This document shows positions 56,579-64,000 of a stretch of DNA of 64,000 bases, in pieces. The translations under genes were made by a program, and so were the position numbers. The DNA lies in the NCBI RefSeq assembly GCF_000829905.1, contig NZ_CDPP01000002.1:186001-250000 (forward strand). Direction: 5' to 3'. How positions within the stretch are numbered: the stretch's first letter is position 1; every line of letters starts with the position of its first letter. The notes below the pieces were generated by a model, which saw only the letters and a program-made list of their open reading frames with translations, did not search any database and was not told the DNA's origin. This DNA comes from Beduini massiliensis (lineage in GTDB: Bacteria > Bacillota_I > Bacilli_A > Erysipelotrichales > Coprobacillaceae).

Positions 56579-56663
56579 AAGTTATCCTCCATATATAGTT
56601 ATATTATACAAAATTAAATCCACAATTTGTGGTTTTTTTGATTTTATACAGTACATTTTTGAC

Positions 56664-56687
56664 AAAAAAACATGCCTAAGCATGTTT
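56664..56687 (-). terminator. Intrinsic terminator of the L,D-transpeptidase-like gene
   Basis: AAACATGC and GCATGTTT pair around CTAA, with a T-tract on the minus strand, overlapping the stop codon. Confidence 0.75.
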
Positions 56688-57954
56688 AATACAAAGCATT
56701 ATATGAGGGATAAATAGCGATCAATGCATCTGACTGCAATCGCTGCATCACGCTGGCAAGAACATTTTCCGGTATTGCTACACATCCGTATGTATAAGAT
56801 CCGATATCACAGTGAATAAAGATAGCAGATCCTACTCCAGGTGTACAGTTTGGATTATAATTAATATTGACGCAATAATTATAGTACCCCGGAAATTCTA
56901 CAATATGCTCTGCACTATCCCAATCCGGTGTTGTCTGTGAGATATCCACAAATTGATTATAGTATTTTGAATTCACATCATCCACCCAATAATGATTGCT
57001 GTTGGCTTGAGTATAACCGTAAGTGGCACCGGGATCACCATTCAAGCCAAAATTTTTTCCTAAACTAAAAACTCCATTTGGCGTTGTTCTTGACCATTCT
57101 GTGGTCGGTCCGATACCATTAACCCCGACACGTGCACTGCATTGAAGCACTTCAACCCAAACACCATTGCGTTTTTCATGTAAGGCAAAGTCCGCATTCG
57201 ATCCGCCTGTTCCCACTACTGTAAGCAATTGTGTCGTGTTACTCGAAGCACTAAGGCTCGCCGCTAAAGATTGCTGAACAGTGGATGCATTCGAAGATTG
57301 ATTTCCTGTATTTGGTGTCGATGCCCCATTAGCATTACTTGCTGTATTATAGTTTCCTGACTGCGAAGCATCTGTTGTTCCCGTTGCTTCTTCTTTATCT
57401 GCGGCCTTTTCGATGACCGTGACAGTTACTGTTTTTTGTGTTTCATTTCCGGCTGCATCTTTTACTGAAACACTCATCGAATATTCCCCGGGTTCATCCT
57501 TATTGATAAGAGAGGTATCATATTTTATTTCTTCTAACTCATTTAAGTCTTTTGCTGTGAATAAGTTCTCTGTTGATAATTCTTCTCCCTGAGTCAATTC
57601 TATTTGATCAGGTCCGACTAATTCCGGCTTAACAGTATCTTCAATCACAATCTTAAATTGAAGTTCTTCTTTTTTATAAGTAATGATAGCTGAATATTCC
57701 CCGGTTTTTATAAAAGAAAGTTCATTTTTCGTTATTTTAGCCTCATCGGGTATATTGATAACGAATTCCATTTTTTCTAATTCCTCTTGAGTTATATTCT
57801 CTGTATCCAAATAATCTTTTATTTCTGTATTTAATGTCGTTCCCAATTCTGTTTTAAATACATCTTGCTTTAATTTCAACTCTTTTTTCTGACTGCATCC
57901 TACTATTGTGATAATCAATCCCATAGCGACCAAAAATTTACACATCTTTTTCAT
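56686..57954 (-). CDS. L,D-transpeptidase (YkuD-like) lipoprotein
   Basis: About 422 residues. The signal ends in the lipobox ITIVGC. A beta-sandwich of Ig-like/cadherin type (residues 20-190, e.g. VKDAAGNETQKTVTVTVIE), a Ser/Thr/Asn-rich linker, and a C-terminal catalytic domain with the catalytic Cys in IHCDIGSYTYGCVAI follow. YkuD enzymes make 3-3 peptidoglycan cross-links or attach proteins. The usual S/T-H-G-C is here T-Y-G-C, so activity is less sure. The ATG at 57954 lies 8 bases after AGGTGGG; the next gene's stop lies upstream. Confidence 0.85.
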   Translation of the reverse strand: MKKMCKFLVAMGLIITIVGCSQKKELKLKQDVFKTELGTTLNTEIKDYLDTENITQEELEKMEFVINIPDEAKITKNELSFIKTGEYSAIITYKKEELQFKIVIEDTVKPELVGPDQIELTQGEELSTENLFTAKDLNELEEIKYDTSLINKDEPGEYSMSVSVKDAAGNETQKTVTVTVIEKAADKEEATGTTDASQSGNYNTASNANGASTPNTGNQSSNASTVQQSLAASLSASSNTTQLLTVVGTGGSNADFALHEKRNGVWVEVLQCSARVGVNGIGPTTEWSRTTPNGVFSLGKNFGLNGDPGATYGYTQANSNHYWVDDVNSKYYNQFVDISQTTPDWDSAEHIVEFPGYYNYCVNINYNPNCTPGVGSAIFIHCDIGSYTYGCVAIPENVLASVMQRLQSDALIAIYPSYNALY

Positions 57955-58015
57955 TTTTATCCCACCTAACACTCTCATTATATCAACTCCCCTACACAAA
58001 AACCAAACACTTTCT

Positions 58016-58048
58016 TTAAAAAAGAAAAGAATGAGTTTTCTCATTCTT
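58016..58048 (-). terminator. Intrinsic terminator of the SOD gene
   Basis: AAGAATGAG and CTCATTCTT pair around AAAA, then TTCTTTTTT on the minus strand, overlapping the stop codon. Confidence 0.75.
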
Positions 58049-58520
58049 AACTAGCTAACACCTTTATGACACCACAAGCAATTTTTTTACCTGCATTTCC
58101 TGCCGGCTGACTAGTAAAATCATCTACCTTTTCATGAATAATAATTGTCCGATTCACAATTTGATCAGGTGAAAATTTATCCGTATAGACACACATCCAA
58201 GCATATCCTTGATTGGAGAATAAAGGCGGTAAATCTCCAGTATGGTAAGGGTGCGGACAATCGTTCATAGAAAAATGACTGCCTGCATTTTTATAAGGAT
58301 CTTCTTTATCTCCCATACAGCTATCTCCAGCGTGAATGTGTAAGGCATGGATTCCCTGATTACAGTTTGTTTGTGGAAGTCCAGAGACCTCAACCATGAC
58401 TAAAGAACCATCAAGATATTTATACGCTGTCATCATACCGGTAATCTCTTTTCCTGAAATTGAAGCATAAACCTGTGGTGTATCATAATATAAAACTTTC
58501 AAGATATCAAACGAGTTCAA
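58047..58520 (-). CDS. Cu/Zn superoxide dismutase family protein
   Basis: A 157-residue SOD-fold protein without a clear signal peptide. Copper and zinc ligands are visible in GIHALHIHAGDSC, GSHFSM, HPYHTGDLPPLF and RTIIIHEKVDDF, and the disulfide Cys of IACGVI is kept. The usual active-site Arg is Lys here (GNAGKKIACG). It dismutates superoxide; B. subtilis SodC/YojM is linked to the spore coat. The TTG at 58520 has GGGGG upstream. The ferritin-like gene precedes it. Confidence 0.88.
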   Translation of the reverse strand: MNSFDILKVLYYDTPQVYASISGKEITGMMTAYKYLDGSLVMVEVSGLPQTNCNQGIHALHIHAGDSCMGDKEDPYKNAGSHFSMNDCPHPYHTGDLPPLFSNQGYAWMCVYTDKFSPDQIVNRTIIIHEKVDDFTSQPAGNAGKKIACGVIKVLAS

Positions 58521-58573
58521 AGCAATTCCCCCTAGCATACTATATGTTTATCGCTTTGAATTTGTGCCATTTA

Positions 58574-59077
58574 TTATCCACAATATTTACATAATAAGTT
58601 GTTTAATAGTTCAACATGATGTTTCTCATCCAAAATAATTCTTTCTAGCATATTTACTATATTTTCATCCGTGATGATAGCTGCTTGCTGCTGATATTTT
58701 TTGATTGCTTCTTGTTCGCCTTGAATGGCATACTTTAATAAACAGCTTAATTCTTTTGGATAAGCATGAAATTGCGGTGACCAGTATTCAAAACTTCCTT
58801 GATCGCACGACCACCATCGAGGATCAACCCCTTCCAACAAGCAAAATTGACTAAAAATATCTAAATGATGCATTTCGACAATACTGATTCCGTGAAATGT
58901 ATCTGATATTTCTTTAAATCCGGGATGAGTAATAATTTTATTATAAGTGTATAAACTCACTGCATTGACTTCAGAATTACTGCTTCCAATGTTAGATAAA
59001 AGCATATACCCATATTCAGGATAAACGCCACTGATTTGAATTGGCGGGTAGGGTAAATCAACTTTATAATGGCTCAT
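58574..59077 (-). CDS. Ferritin-like diiron protein
   Basis: A 167-residue four-helix bundle. SEVNAVSLYTYNKII, GISIVEMHHLDIF, IQGEQEAIKKY and ILDEKHHVELLN give the EXXH-type metal ligands. It resembles CotJC/Mn-catalase-like ferritins of clostridia (PYPPIQISG start). It may detoxify peroxide or store iron. AGGAGG-type GGAGGTG precedes the ATG at 59077. It lies 54 bp upstream of the SOD gene. Confidence 0.85.
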   Translation of the reverse strand: MSHYKVDLPYPPIQISGVYPEYGYMLLSNIGSSNSEVNAVSLYTYNKIITHPGFKEISDTFHGISIVEMHHLDIFSQFCLLEGVDPRWWSCDQGSFEYWSPQFHAYPKELSCLLKYAIQGEQEAIKKYQQQAAIITDENIVNMLERIILDEKHHVELLNNLLCKYCG

Positions 59078-59132
59078 ATCAGCACCTCCATTATAAATAT
59101 ACGGTGTCTTTATACATTTATGTAAAGAAAAC

Positions 59133-59156
59133 AAAAAAAGTGGTTTTCACCACTTA
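59133..59156 (-). terminator. Terminator upstream of the ferritin-like gene
   Basis: AAGTGG and CCACTT pair around TGAAAA, with seven T on the minus strand, 56 bases before the ferritin start. It ends any minus-strand transcript from 59160-59460 or acts as an attenuator. Confidence 0.65.
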
Positions 59157-59470
59157 TATATCTTATTATAACATATAAACCTATTAAAGGAATAGGCTTT
59201 TTTAAACATAGAAAAATGATTGTATTTCAAATTATGTATGATTATTATATAAGTAGAAAGAGGAAGAAGTTCTTCAATGATGTAATAATAAAAAGAAGAA
59301 CAAGTCCTTTGAGCATTGTTAATCTTAACCTATTTACCCCAAACACAACGTCCACAAAGTTAAGATTGAACAGTGGAACAGGTCATCTGATATGGATCGT
59401 ACAATAGAGCTTTCAAGAAAATTCTAACTCATAGTTAACTAACTGATGATCAACTATTAGATGCAATGTT
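59157..59470. other. Gene-free stretch between two terminators
   Basis: About 310 bases. A plus-strand terminator-like hairpin (CCTATT/AATAGG with six T) lies at 59180-59203. A 63-codon plus-strand frame at 59216 has no ribosome-binding site and no family match. A small RNA or a decayed mobile element is possible; nothing decisive is visible. Confidence 0.4.
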
Positions 59471-59506
59471 CAAAAAGAGTTATGACAAAAGTCATAGCTC
59501 TTTTTC
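59471..59506 (-). terminator. Intrinsic terminator of the FAD/Rieske gene
   Basis: AAAAAGAGTTATGAC and GTCATAGCTCTTTTT pair around AAAA, overlapping the stop codon. Confidence 0.75.
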
Positions 59507-60919
59507 ATTATTTTCATCTTCACTCACAACAAGGGTTGATTCAATTGATTCAATGGCCGGACCATCCAGAACTTTACCTGTATAGTCGAAACGTGAACCA
59601 TGACATGGACATTCAAAAGTATGTTCCGCTGAATTATATTTTAATATGCATCCCAAGTGACTGCATACAGGAACAAATCCATAATAATGACCGTTTTCTT
59701 TATAAACGGCAACCATTGTATCATTTAAGTCTGTAACGGTTCCACTGTGGTTATCCATATTCTCAATATCCACCTTTTTTAATACAATACGATCTACAAT
59801 TTCTGCTTTCATCGTTCTTAATACTAATCTTGAAAAAGCAGAAGCACTGGTTATAGGTTTAAAACGATGTGGCTCATACAAATCCTGATACTCGCTTGCT
59901 TTATTCAAAATTAATTCACTGATTAATTTTCCGGCAACATGACTCATTGTAATGCCCCATTTATTATAACCAGTTGCAACGAACATTGTATGATCCCCTT
60001 TATCATAATATCCAACCATCGGCAAACCGTCATGACTGATGCAGTCTTGATTATGCCAAGTTTGAATTTTATCATAGACTCGCAGCGGCTTTTCTTTATC
60101 TCCTACAAGCCGTTCATTTGTGACATGCAAATTATAATGATCGATATTGCGGCGACTATAAATATCATCATCTTCACATAAAACAATACGACGATCCCTC
60201 TGTGGCGTTAAAAACAGTGCCGAACGAACTTGATGCATTTTTAAAAAATACATGCTAGGAAAATTGAAGATAGGATAACGTGTAGCCACTACTACATATT
60301 TAGCCGTAATACGATGATGTTCAGTTTTTAAAATATGTTTGTGCTGAATCTTAGTATGATTAAGAACTTTTGTGTGTTCATAAATATTAACATTATCCAA
60401 TGTATCTACAATGCCCTTCATATACTTAACGGGATCAAAGGTTCCCAAGGGAAACATCTTAATTTGATTGGTTGTAAATTCCATGGTGGAAATACTTCCT
60501 TCCAACATATCATAAACTGTTTTCAAATCCTGTGGTTTATCAATTGAATAGAAGTAATGTGGATTCACACTAAAATCACATTGAATATTGTTTTTCTCTA
60601 TGATTTCAACCAAAGAAATATATGCTTCCAAATTTGATTTAAAATAACGCAACGCTGTCAGTTCATTAAAACCCTGTTTAATGTTTTTTAAGACACTTGG
60701 TTGAAAATACGAAATTTTTCCTGTCATATGAGAAGAAGAATGAGAGCCAATTTCATCTGCTTCTACAAGTGTAATATGATAAGGACTGTCTTTTAAAAAA
60801 TATGCACACATAAGACCAGTTAGTCCGCCTCCAATAATTAGAACATCTGTTTCAACATCATGGTCTAATGTTGGGAATTGTTTAATTTTAGTTTTTTGTT
60901 GCCAATAAGATTCTTTCAT
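59492..60919 (-). CDS. FAD-dependent oxidoreductase with C-terminal Rieske domain
   Basis: A 475-residue fusion. The N-terminal DAO domain binds FAD at TDVLIIGGGLTGLMCAYFLK. The C-terminal about 100 residues are Rieske: CSHLGC and CPCHGSRFDY supply the 2Fe-2S cluster. Relatives include B. subtilis YhfW; the substrate is likely an amine or glycine derivative. It stands alone on the minus strand. Confidence 0.93.
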   Translation of the reverse strand: MKESYWQQKTKIKQFPTLDHDVETDVLIIGGGLTGLMCAYFLKDSPYHITLVEADEIGSHSSSHMTGKISYFQPSVLKNIKQGFNELTALRYFKSNLEAYISLVEIIEKNNIQCDFSVNPHYFYSIDKPQDLKTVYDMLEGSISTMEFTTNQIKMFPLGTFDPVKYMKGIVDTLDNVNIYEHTKVLNHTKIQHKHILKTEHHRITAKYVVVATRYPIFNFPSMYFLKMHQVRSALFLTPQRDRRIVLCEDDDIYSRRNIDHYNLHVTNERLVGDKEKPLRVYDKIQTWHNQDCISHDGLPMVGYYDKGDHTMFVATGYNKWGITMSHVAGKLISELILNKASEYQDLYEPHRFKPITSASAFSRLVLRTMKAEIVDRIVLKKVDIENMDNHSGTVTDLNDTMVAVYKENGHYYGFVPVCSHLGCILKYNSAEHTFECPCHGSRFDYTGKVLDGPAIESIESTLVVSEDENNEKEL

Positions 60920-61035
60920 TTTATCACCCTAATAAGTATGACCAGAAAATAAAAGAAATATCTATTTCTAATACAAATGTTGATAAATATTCGTCCTTAC
61001 ACCATGCTTCTTCCCGTTTATAAATAGGCAAACAG

Positions 61036-61065
61036 CAAAATCCGAAATATACATTCCGGATTTTA
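61036..61065 (-). terminator. Probable terminator of the lipoprotein gene
   Basis: AAAATCCG and CGGATTTT pair around 12 bases; the T-tract on the minus strand is short. Confidence 0.45.
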
Positions 61066-61075
61066 ACTATGAATA

Positions 61076-61525
61076 TTATTTTTTAAATTTCTCGTCATCT
61101 GCCACTTGCATTATAAATTTTTTATCTTCTCCAAAAGAAAAGAGAAGATATTTAGCTTTTTTCGTATCAGGTATTTTATAGGACAAAGTCACAATTTTAC
61201 TTTCTCCGACTGTCACTTGAAAAGTCTTCTCAAATAAAATAGTGTTTTCATATCTTTTTCCATCTATTTCTAACTGCCATAAAGAGCTGTCAAAAGAAAG
61301 AGTTTCTTTTGATTGATTATCTACCTTTATATCGATATATAGCGTTGATATATCTGCAACAATAATTTCAGTTAGTTCGGTATCTGCAACACTGATCAAT
61401 ACATTTTTATATTCAATGGTGTCACTCAACTTATAAACTTTTGGTTTCGTACATCCCATTAACAGTAAGAAAAAACAAATAATAATTATTTTGTTATTGG
61501 ATTTTCTTAGATTTAATAATTTCAT
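61076..61525 (-). CDS. DUF4352-like lipoprotein
   Basis: A 149-residue lipoprotein with LLLMGCTKPK as lipobox and an immunoglobulin-like beta-sandwich (DNQSKETLSFDSSLWQLEID, ESKIVTLSYKIPDTKKAKYL). DUF4352 proteins are surface proteins of unknown role. It overlaps the esterase gene by about 32 bp. Confidence 0.78.
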   Translation of the reverse strand: MKLLNLRKSNNKIIIICFFLLLMGCTKPKVYKLSDTIEYKNVLISVADTELTEIIVADISTLYIDIKVDNQSKETLSFDSSLWQLEIDGKRYENTILFEKTFQVTVGESKIVTLSYKIPDTKKAKYLLFSFGEDKKFIMQVADDEKFKK

Positions 61526-62816
61526 CTAAACATTGGATCCACTGTTCAACACTTGTCCACTTATGCCAAATGGGCAAATCAAAATGATTTGGGTCCCCTT
61601 TCTTAACAAATTCACTGAAATAATAATTCATTTTATCTGACAATTCATAATCTCCGGGTGTAAATGGTCTCCAACATCTTTTTAAAGTACCAAATTCATA
61701 CCATAATTCCCCCGAGTGGAATGCTCCCGCCTGATCACCGGGTAATTCTCTTTCAAAGGAATAGACATAGATTGGAGAAGCGTGCAGTTGGCTTTGCAGT
61801 TTAGCAAACCCTTTTGTAGATTCAAGAATAGCGTGAGCAGTTTCTTTAGAAAACAATTCATCTTTCGTACACCCAATCATATAAGGAATATCATGGAAAG
61901 CCGCTTTTGACAAGATTTTGTCACATTCTTCTGCCAGTAATTCTCCATCGATATTCGGACCCAGTAATTCCAGTGGGTTCATTTGATGTTCACTCATATA
62001 CTGATGAATATCATGAATAAGTACTTTATACGGTGTCGCTCTTAACTGTGCTAAATCTTTATAGCCCAATCCAGCAATCACTTCTTTCATTATACTTGCC
62101 TGCTTTTCTTGAGTAATTTCCTGACAGATGCTGTTTGTTCCGGCTGCACTTTGCATAATGGCTTTAGAAAAAAGTCCTTTTGTCTTATCTGTTGAACAAA
62201 TAATTTGAACACTTCGGCTTCCTGCAGATTGTCCCATAATTGTAATATTATCAGCATCCCCGCCAAACGCTTCAATATGCTCATGAATAAATTGAATAGC
62301 CGCTATTTGATCATAAATTCCAAAATTCCCTCTTTCATTTTCTTCTTGGAGCCATGGATGAGACAAAAACCCCATTACACCTAAACGATAATTAACGGTT
62401 ACCAGAATGACCTTTCTTGAACAAAACTTTGCTCCATCAAATTCTATTTCATGTCCATATCCACCAGTATACGCTCCCCCATGAATCCATAGCAAAACAG
62501 GTAATTTTTCTTCCCTTGACATTGCTGGTGTCCAAATATTCAAATACAAACTATCTTCTGACATCGCTTCTTGATGCTCAAAAAATTCTTTTTGGTAAAA
62601 TGAACCCAATTCATGTCTAGGTTGAACACTGATTGGACTAAATGTATCCGCAGTATAAACACCATGAAACGCTTCAAGCGGCTGTGGCTTTTTCCAGCGC
62701 AAATTTCCAAGTGGTGCCTTTGCATAGGCAATTCCTTTAAATACTGTATACTGTGGATGGTCATCTTGAACCCCCACATAAGTTCCCAATTTTGTTTTTG
62801 CTTCTAATAATGCCAT
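61494..62816 (-). CDS. Carboxylesterase (type B, PnbA-like)
   Basis: A 440-residue alpha/beta hydrolase. IAYAKAPLGNLRWKKPQP, the oxyanion HGGAYTGG, and the nucleophile Ser in IMGQSAGSRSVQ are family marks. PnbA-like enzymes are usually about 490-500 residues, so parts of the C-terminal half are shorter. It hydrolyses esters of unknown nature. The ATG at 62816 follows AAGGAGG. Confidence 0.9.
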   Translation of the reverse strand: MALLEAKTKLGTYVGVQDDHPQYTVFKGIAYAKAPLGNLRWKKPQPLEAFHGVYTADTFSPISVQPRHELGSFYQKEFFEHQEAMSEDSLYLNIWTPAMSREEKLPVLLWIHGGAYTGGYGHEIEFDGAKFCSRKVILVTVNYRLGVMGFLSHPWLQEENERGNFGIYDQIAAIQFIHEHIEAFGGDADNITIMGQSAGSRSVQIICSTDKTKGLFSKAIMQSAAGTNSICQEITQEKQASIMKEVIAGLGYKDLAQLRATPYKVLIHDIHQYMSEHQMNPLELLGPNIDGELLAEECDKILSKAAFHDIPYMIGCTKDELFSKETAHAILESTKGFAKLQSQLHASPIYVYSFERELPGDQAGAFHSGELWYEFGTLKRCWRPFTPGDYELSDKMNYYFSEFVKKGDPNHFDLPIWHKWTSVEQWIQCLDEIIKSKKIQ

Positions 62817-62842
62817 AAACAAACCTCCTTGTCCTCATTATA

Positions 62843-63223
62843 CTACAACTTTAATTTAATTATATCGTACTCCCTCATTAATTGTACAACTTCTTTATAC
62901 ACTTGTGCATCTACTTGTTTTAAGTCTCCTAAAATCCGCCCTATCATCGCTTTGTTAATTGTTGTTTGTTTATGGCATCGAATAAAACATTGCTCATGAA
63001 GTCCTAATTAATGGCACAGATTCCATGATAAACAATAATCAAATTGGGGAGAATAAAATTCTCTGCGTTTCAATGTCGCAATAGGCAATACCAGAAATTC
63101 CTCATCCGATAAAGGATAACTTGCCATGATTAAAGCGGGTCTGGCCTTGTAAGCATAATGATGATTTTGTACGTTATAATAAGGAAACAAAGTAATCACA
63201 ATTTTACCTGTCCACATCTGCAT
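62843..63223 (-). pseudogene. Frameshifted PemK-like toxin gene
   Basis: Frame one, from ATG 63223 or 63217, reads WTGKIVITLFPYYN, YKARPALIMASYPLSDEEFL, VLPIATLKRREFYSPQFDY, a PemK/MazF-like fold, and stops at 63008. Further on the next frames read ESVPLIRTS and then CFIRCHKQTTINKAMIGRIL to a stop at 62843; RCHKQTTI resembles the RTHKQT-type end. At least two frameshifts separate the parts, so the toxin is probably inactive. The start overlaps the Panacea antitoxin gene. Confidence 0.6.
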
Positions 63224-63683
63224 GTTCTTCAAAGAAGCAACCCCAATCTGTATCAAATGGTTGTATCTTTTTAGCATCTTTTGCTATATCACTTATTTTT
63301 AATGGCGCTGTTCCAATTTCATTCTTTTGCATCGATTTTCTCGAATTTTTCCAAGAAGTTTCCATATGTGTTAGATGACACAAATCTAAAGACTGACGAT
63401 TCCCATACTGCTTTAGCACACTGTCAATTAATATTCTTGCTTGAAGCGATATAGGAACCGAAAAATTTTCAATACGATAAAATACGCTTCTCACTTCCAA
63501 AGATACCGGTCCATGCACCCAGCCAAGCAATGACTCGTTAAATAATGGTCGATTATAAAAAGCCAAAGCTTCGCGCTGTAATAAATATAATAATTTATGA
63601 AGTTTCATCTCATCAAGCTTCTGTCCGTAAAGTATACAATAACGATTATAAAGATATGCCGCTATATGTTCTACCTGATCCAT
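63204..63683 (-). CDS. Panacea (SocA/DUF4065) antitoxin
   Basis: A 159-residue protein: DQVEHIAAYLYNRYC, MKLHKLLYLLQREALAFYNR and LLGWVHGPVSLEVRSVF form the Panacea domain, an antitoxin fold that neutralises many toxin types. It overlaps the PemK-like toxin frame, the usual TA layout. A TATAAT element lies just upstream (near 63700), and GGTGATATT precedes the ATG. Confidence 0.82.
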   Translation of the reverse strand: MDQVEHIAAYLYNRYCILYGQKLDEMKLHKLLYLLQREALAFYNRPLFNESLLGWVHGPVSLEVRSVFYRIENFSVPISLQARILIDSVLKQYGNRQSLDLCHLTHMETSWKNSRKSMQKNEIGTAPLKISDIAKDAKKIQPFDTDWGCFFEEHADVDR

Positions 63684-63740
63684 AATATCACCATCTATAT
63701 TATAACAGGTCTCAGCTAACCATTCGTCCCATCTTCATTT

Positions 63741-63777
63741 CAACTTCACAACAAAAATCCCACTGGTTAAGCAGTTT
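63741..63777 (-). terminator. Weak terminator downstream of the partial membrane gene
   Basis: GGTTAA/TTAACC stem, then AGTGGGATTTTTG on the minus strand; the T-tract is set back. Confidence 0.35.
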
Positions 63778-63806
63778 AACCCGTCGGAATTAAATAAAGA
63801 ATACTA

Positions 63807-64000
63807 TTATGATTTTTGTGGGGTTTCCCTGATAATTTCATCTTCCATCCAATGAAGCTTGCGATCAATAACGAAATGGTCAATCAGCAAACCCAATGAT
63901 ACAGCAAGCAATAAGCCACGATACAAATTAAAGCCTCCACAGAAATAATTCAGTCCGTAAAAAATAAGAAGTCCCAAAATTCTTCCTGCTGCTGTAGGAA
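63807..64000 (-). CDS. Partial membrane protein (5' end outside the window)
   Basis: An open frame enters from the right edge and stops at 63807. It shows PTAAGRILGLLIFYGLNYF, a second hydrophobic stretch GLLLAVSLGLLIDHFVI, and an acidic end WMEDEIIRETPQKS. No family was identified. Confidence 0.6.
   Translation of the reverse strand, partial: PTAAGRILGLLIFYGLNYFCGGFNLYRGLLLAVSLGLLIDHFVIDRKLHWMEDEIIRETPQKS

Noticed and set aside
59216-59407. Plus-strand 63-codon frame
   Set aside because: No ribosome-binding site, no recognisable family, and it lies between two terminators; read as chance or remnant.

Overview
The window is a low-GC, densely packed stretch of a Bacillota chromosome. Gene order, sporulation genes (SpoIID, SpoIIQ-like, SpoIIR-like) and a tmRNA tag ending in Ser-Phe-Ala, like the Phe-Ala endings of mollicute tags, point to a spore-lineage gut Erysipelotrichia rather than Bacillus or Clostridium proper. 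That placement is an inference from gene content; no 16S or tRNA gene is present. Almost every gene lies on the minus strand. The order tsaC-like, rpiB, glyA, upp, atp operon, together with prfA/prmC/tdk, yybS/gdpP/rplI/dnaB and rpsF/ssb/rpsR, is the set found on one side of the origin in many Firmicutes, so this is probably an origin-proximal replichore arm.

Layout. 1-15.8 kb is an accessory region: two MATE exporters (one cut by the window edge, one divergent from a LysR regulator), a VOC protein, acetyltransferase and flavin-binding proteins, a lipoprotein nuclease, a TetR-led operon (metallo-hydrolase, phosphatase, aldo/keto reductase), a choloylglycine-hydrolase-family amidase, small membrane proteins, a PAS protein and the stub of an OxlT-like transporter. 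15.9-22.3 kb is the secG-rnr-smpB-ssrA block followed by a TagO/WecA-type transferase with an unusual extracytoplasmic extension and mreB. 22.5-25.9 kb holds an orphan PTS IIB, a MurR/RpiR regulator, the SpoIIQ/SpoIID pair and a DUF1146 protein. 25.9-35.7 kb is the complete F-ATPase operon preceded by upp, glyA, rpiB and the threonylcarbamoyl-AMP synthase; the c subunit has a Na+-type ligand pattern. 35.8-42.0 kb has a shortened SpoIIR-like gene, an AraC/GyrI regulator, an ECF S component with a structured leader, a YbjQ protein, a ThyX-like protein, and prfA/prmC.

The most unusual locus is the 430-bp interval between tdk and prfA (42042-42475). It holds two tandem, diverged copies of an apparent small RNA on the minus strand. 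Each copy has a two-repeat (11-bp phased) activator box placed exactly 10 bp from a -10 element, a small 5' hairpin, a GUAGG/CCUAC hairpin whose loop carries CUCUCCCAAA, further unpaired CCCC tracts, and an intrinsic terminator. The design resembles multicopy C-rich regulatory RNAs that pair with Shine-Dalgarno sequences, under an OmpR/PhoB-type regulator.

42.5-52.1 kb carries tdk, dnaB, rplI, gdpP, yybS, an AEC transporter, a hypothetical gene, rpsR-ssb-rpsF and ispD. 52.2-64 kb is again accessory: a Clp ATPase without the usual coiled-coil middle domain, an acetyltransferase, a GH13 glucosidase, an L,D-transpeptidase-like lipoprotein, a Cu/Zn superoxide dismutase, a ferritin-like protein, a FAD/Rieske oxidoreductase, a carboxylesterase, and a Panacea antitoxin whose PemK-like partner is frameshifted. 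No CRISPR array, complete insertion sequence, prophage or tRNA gene was seen.
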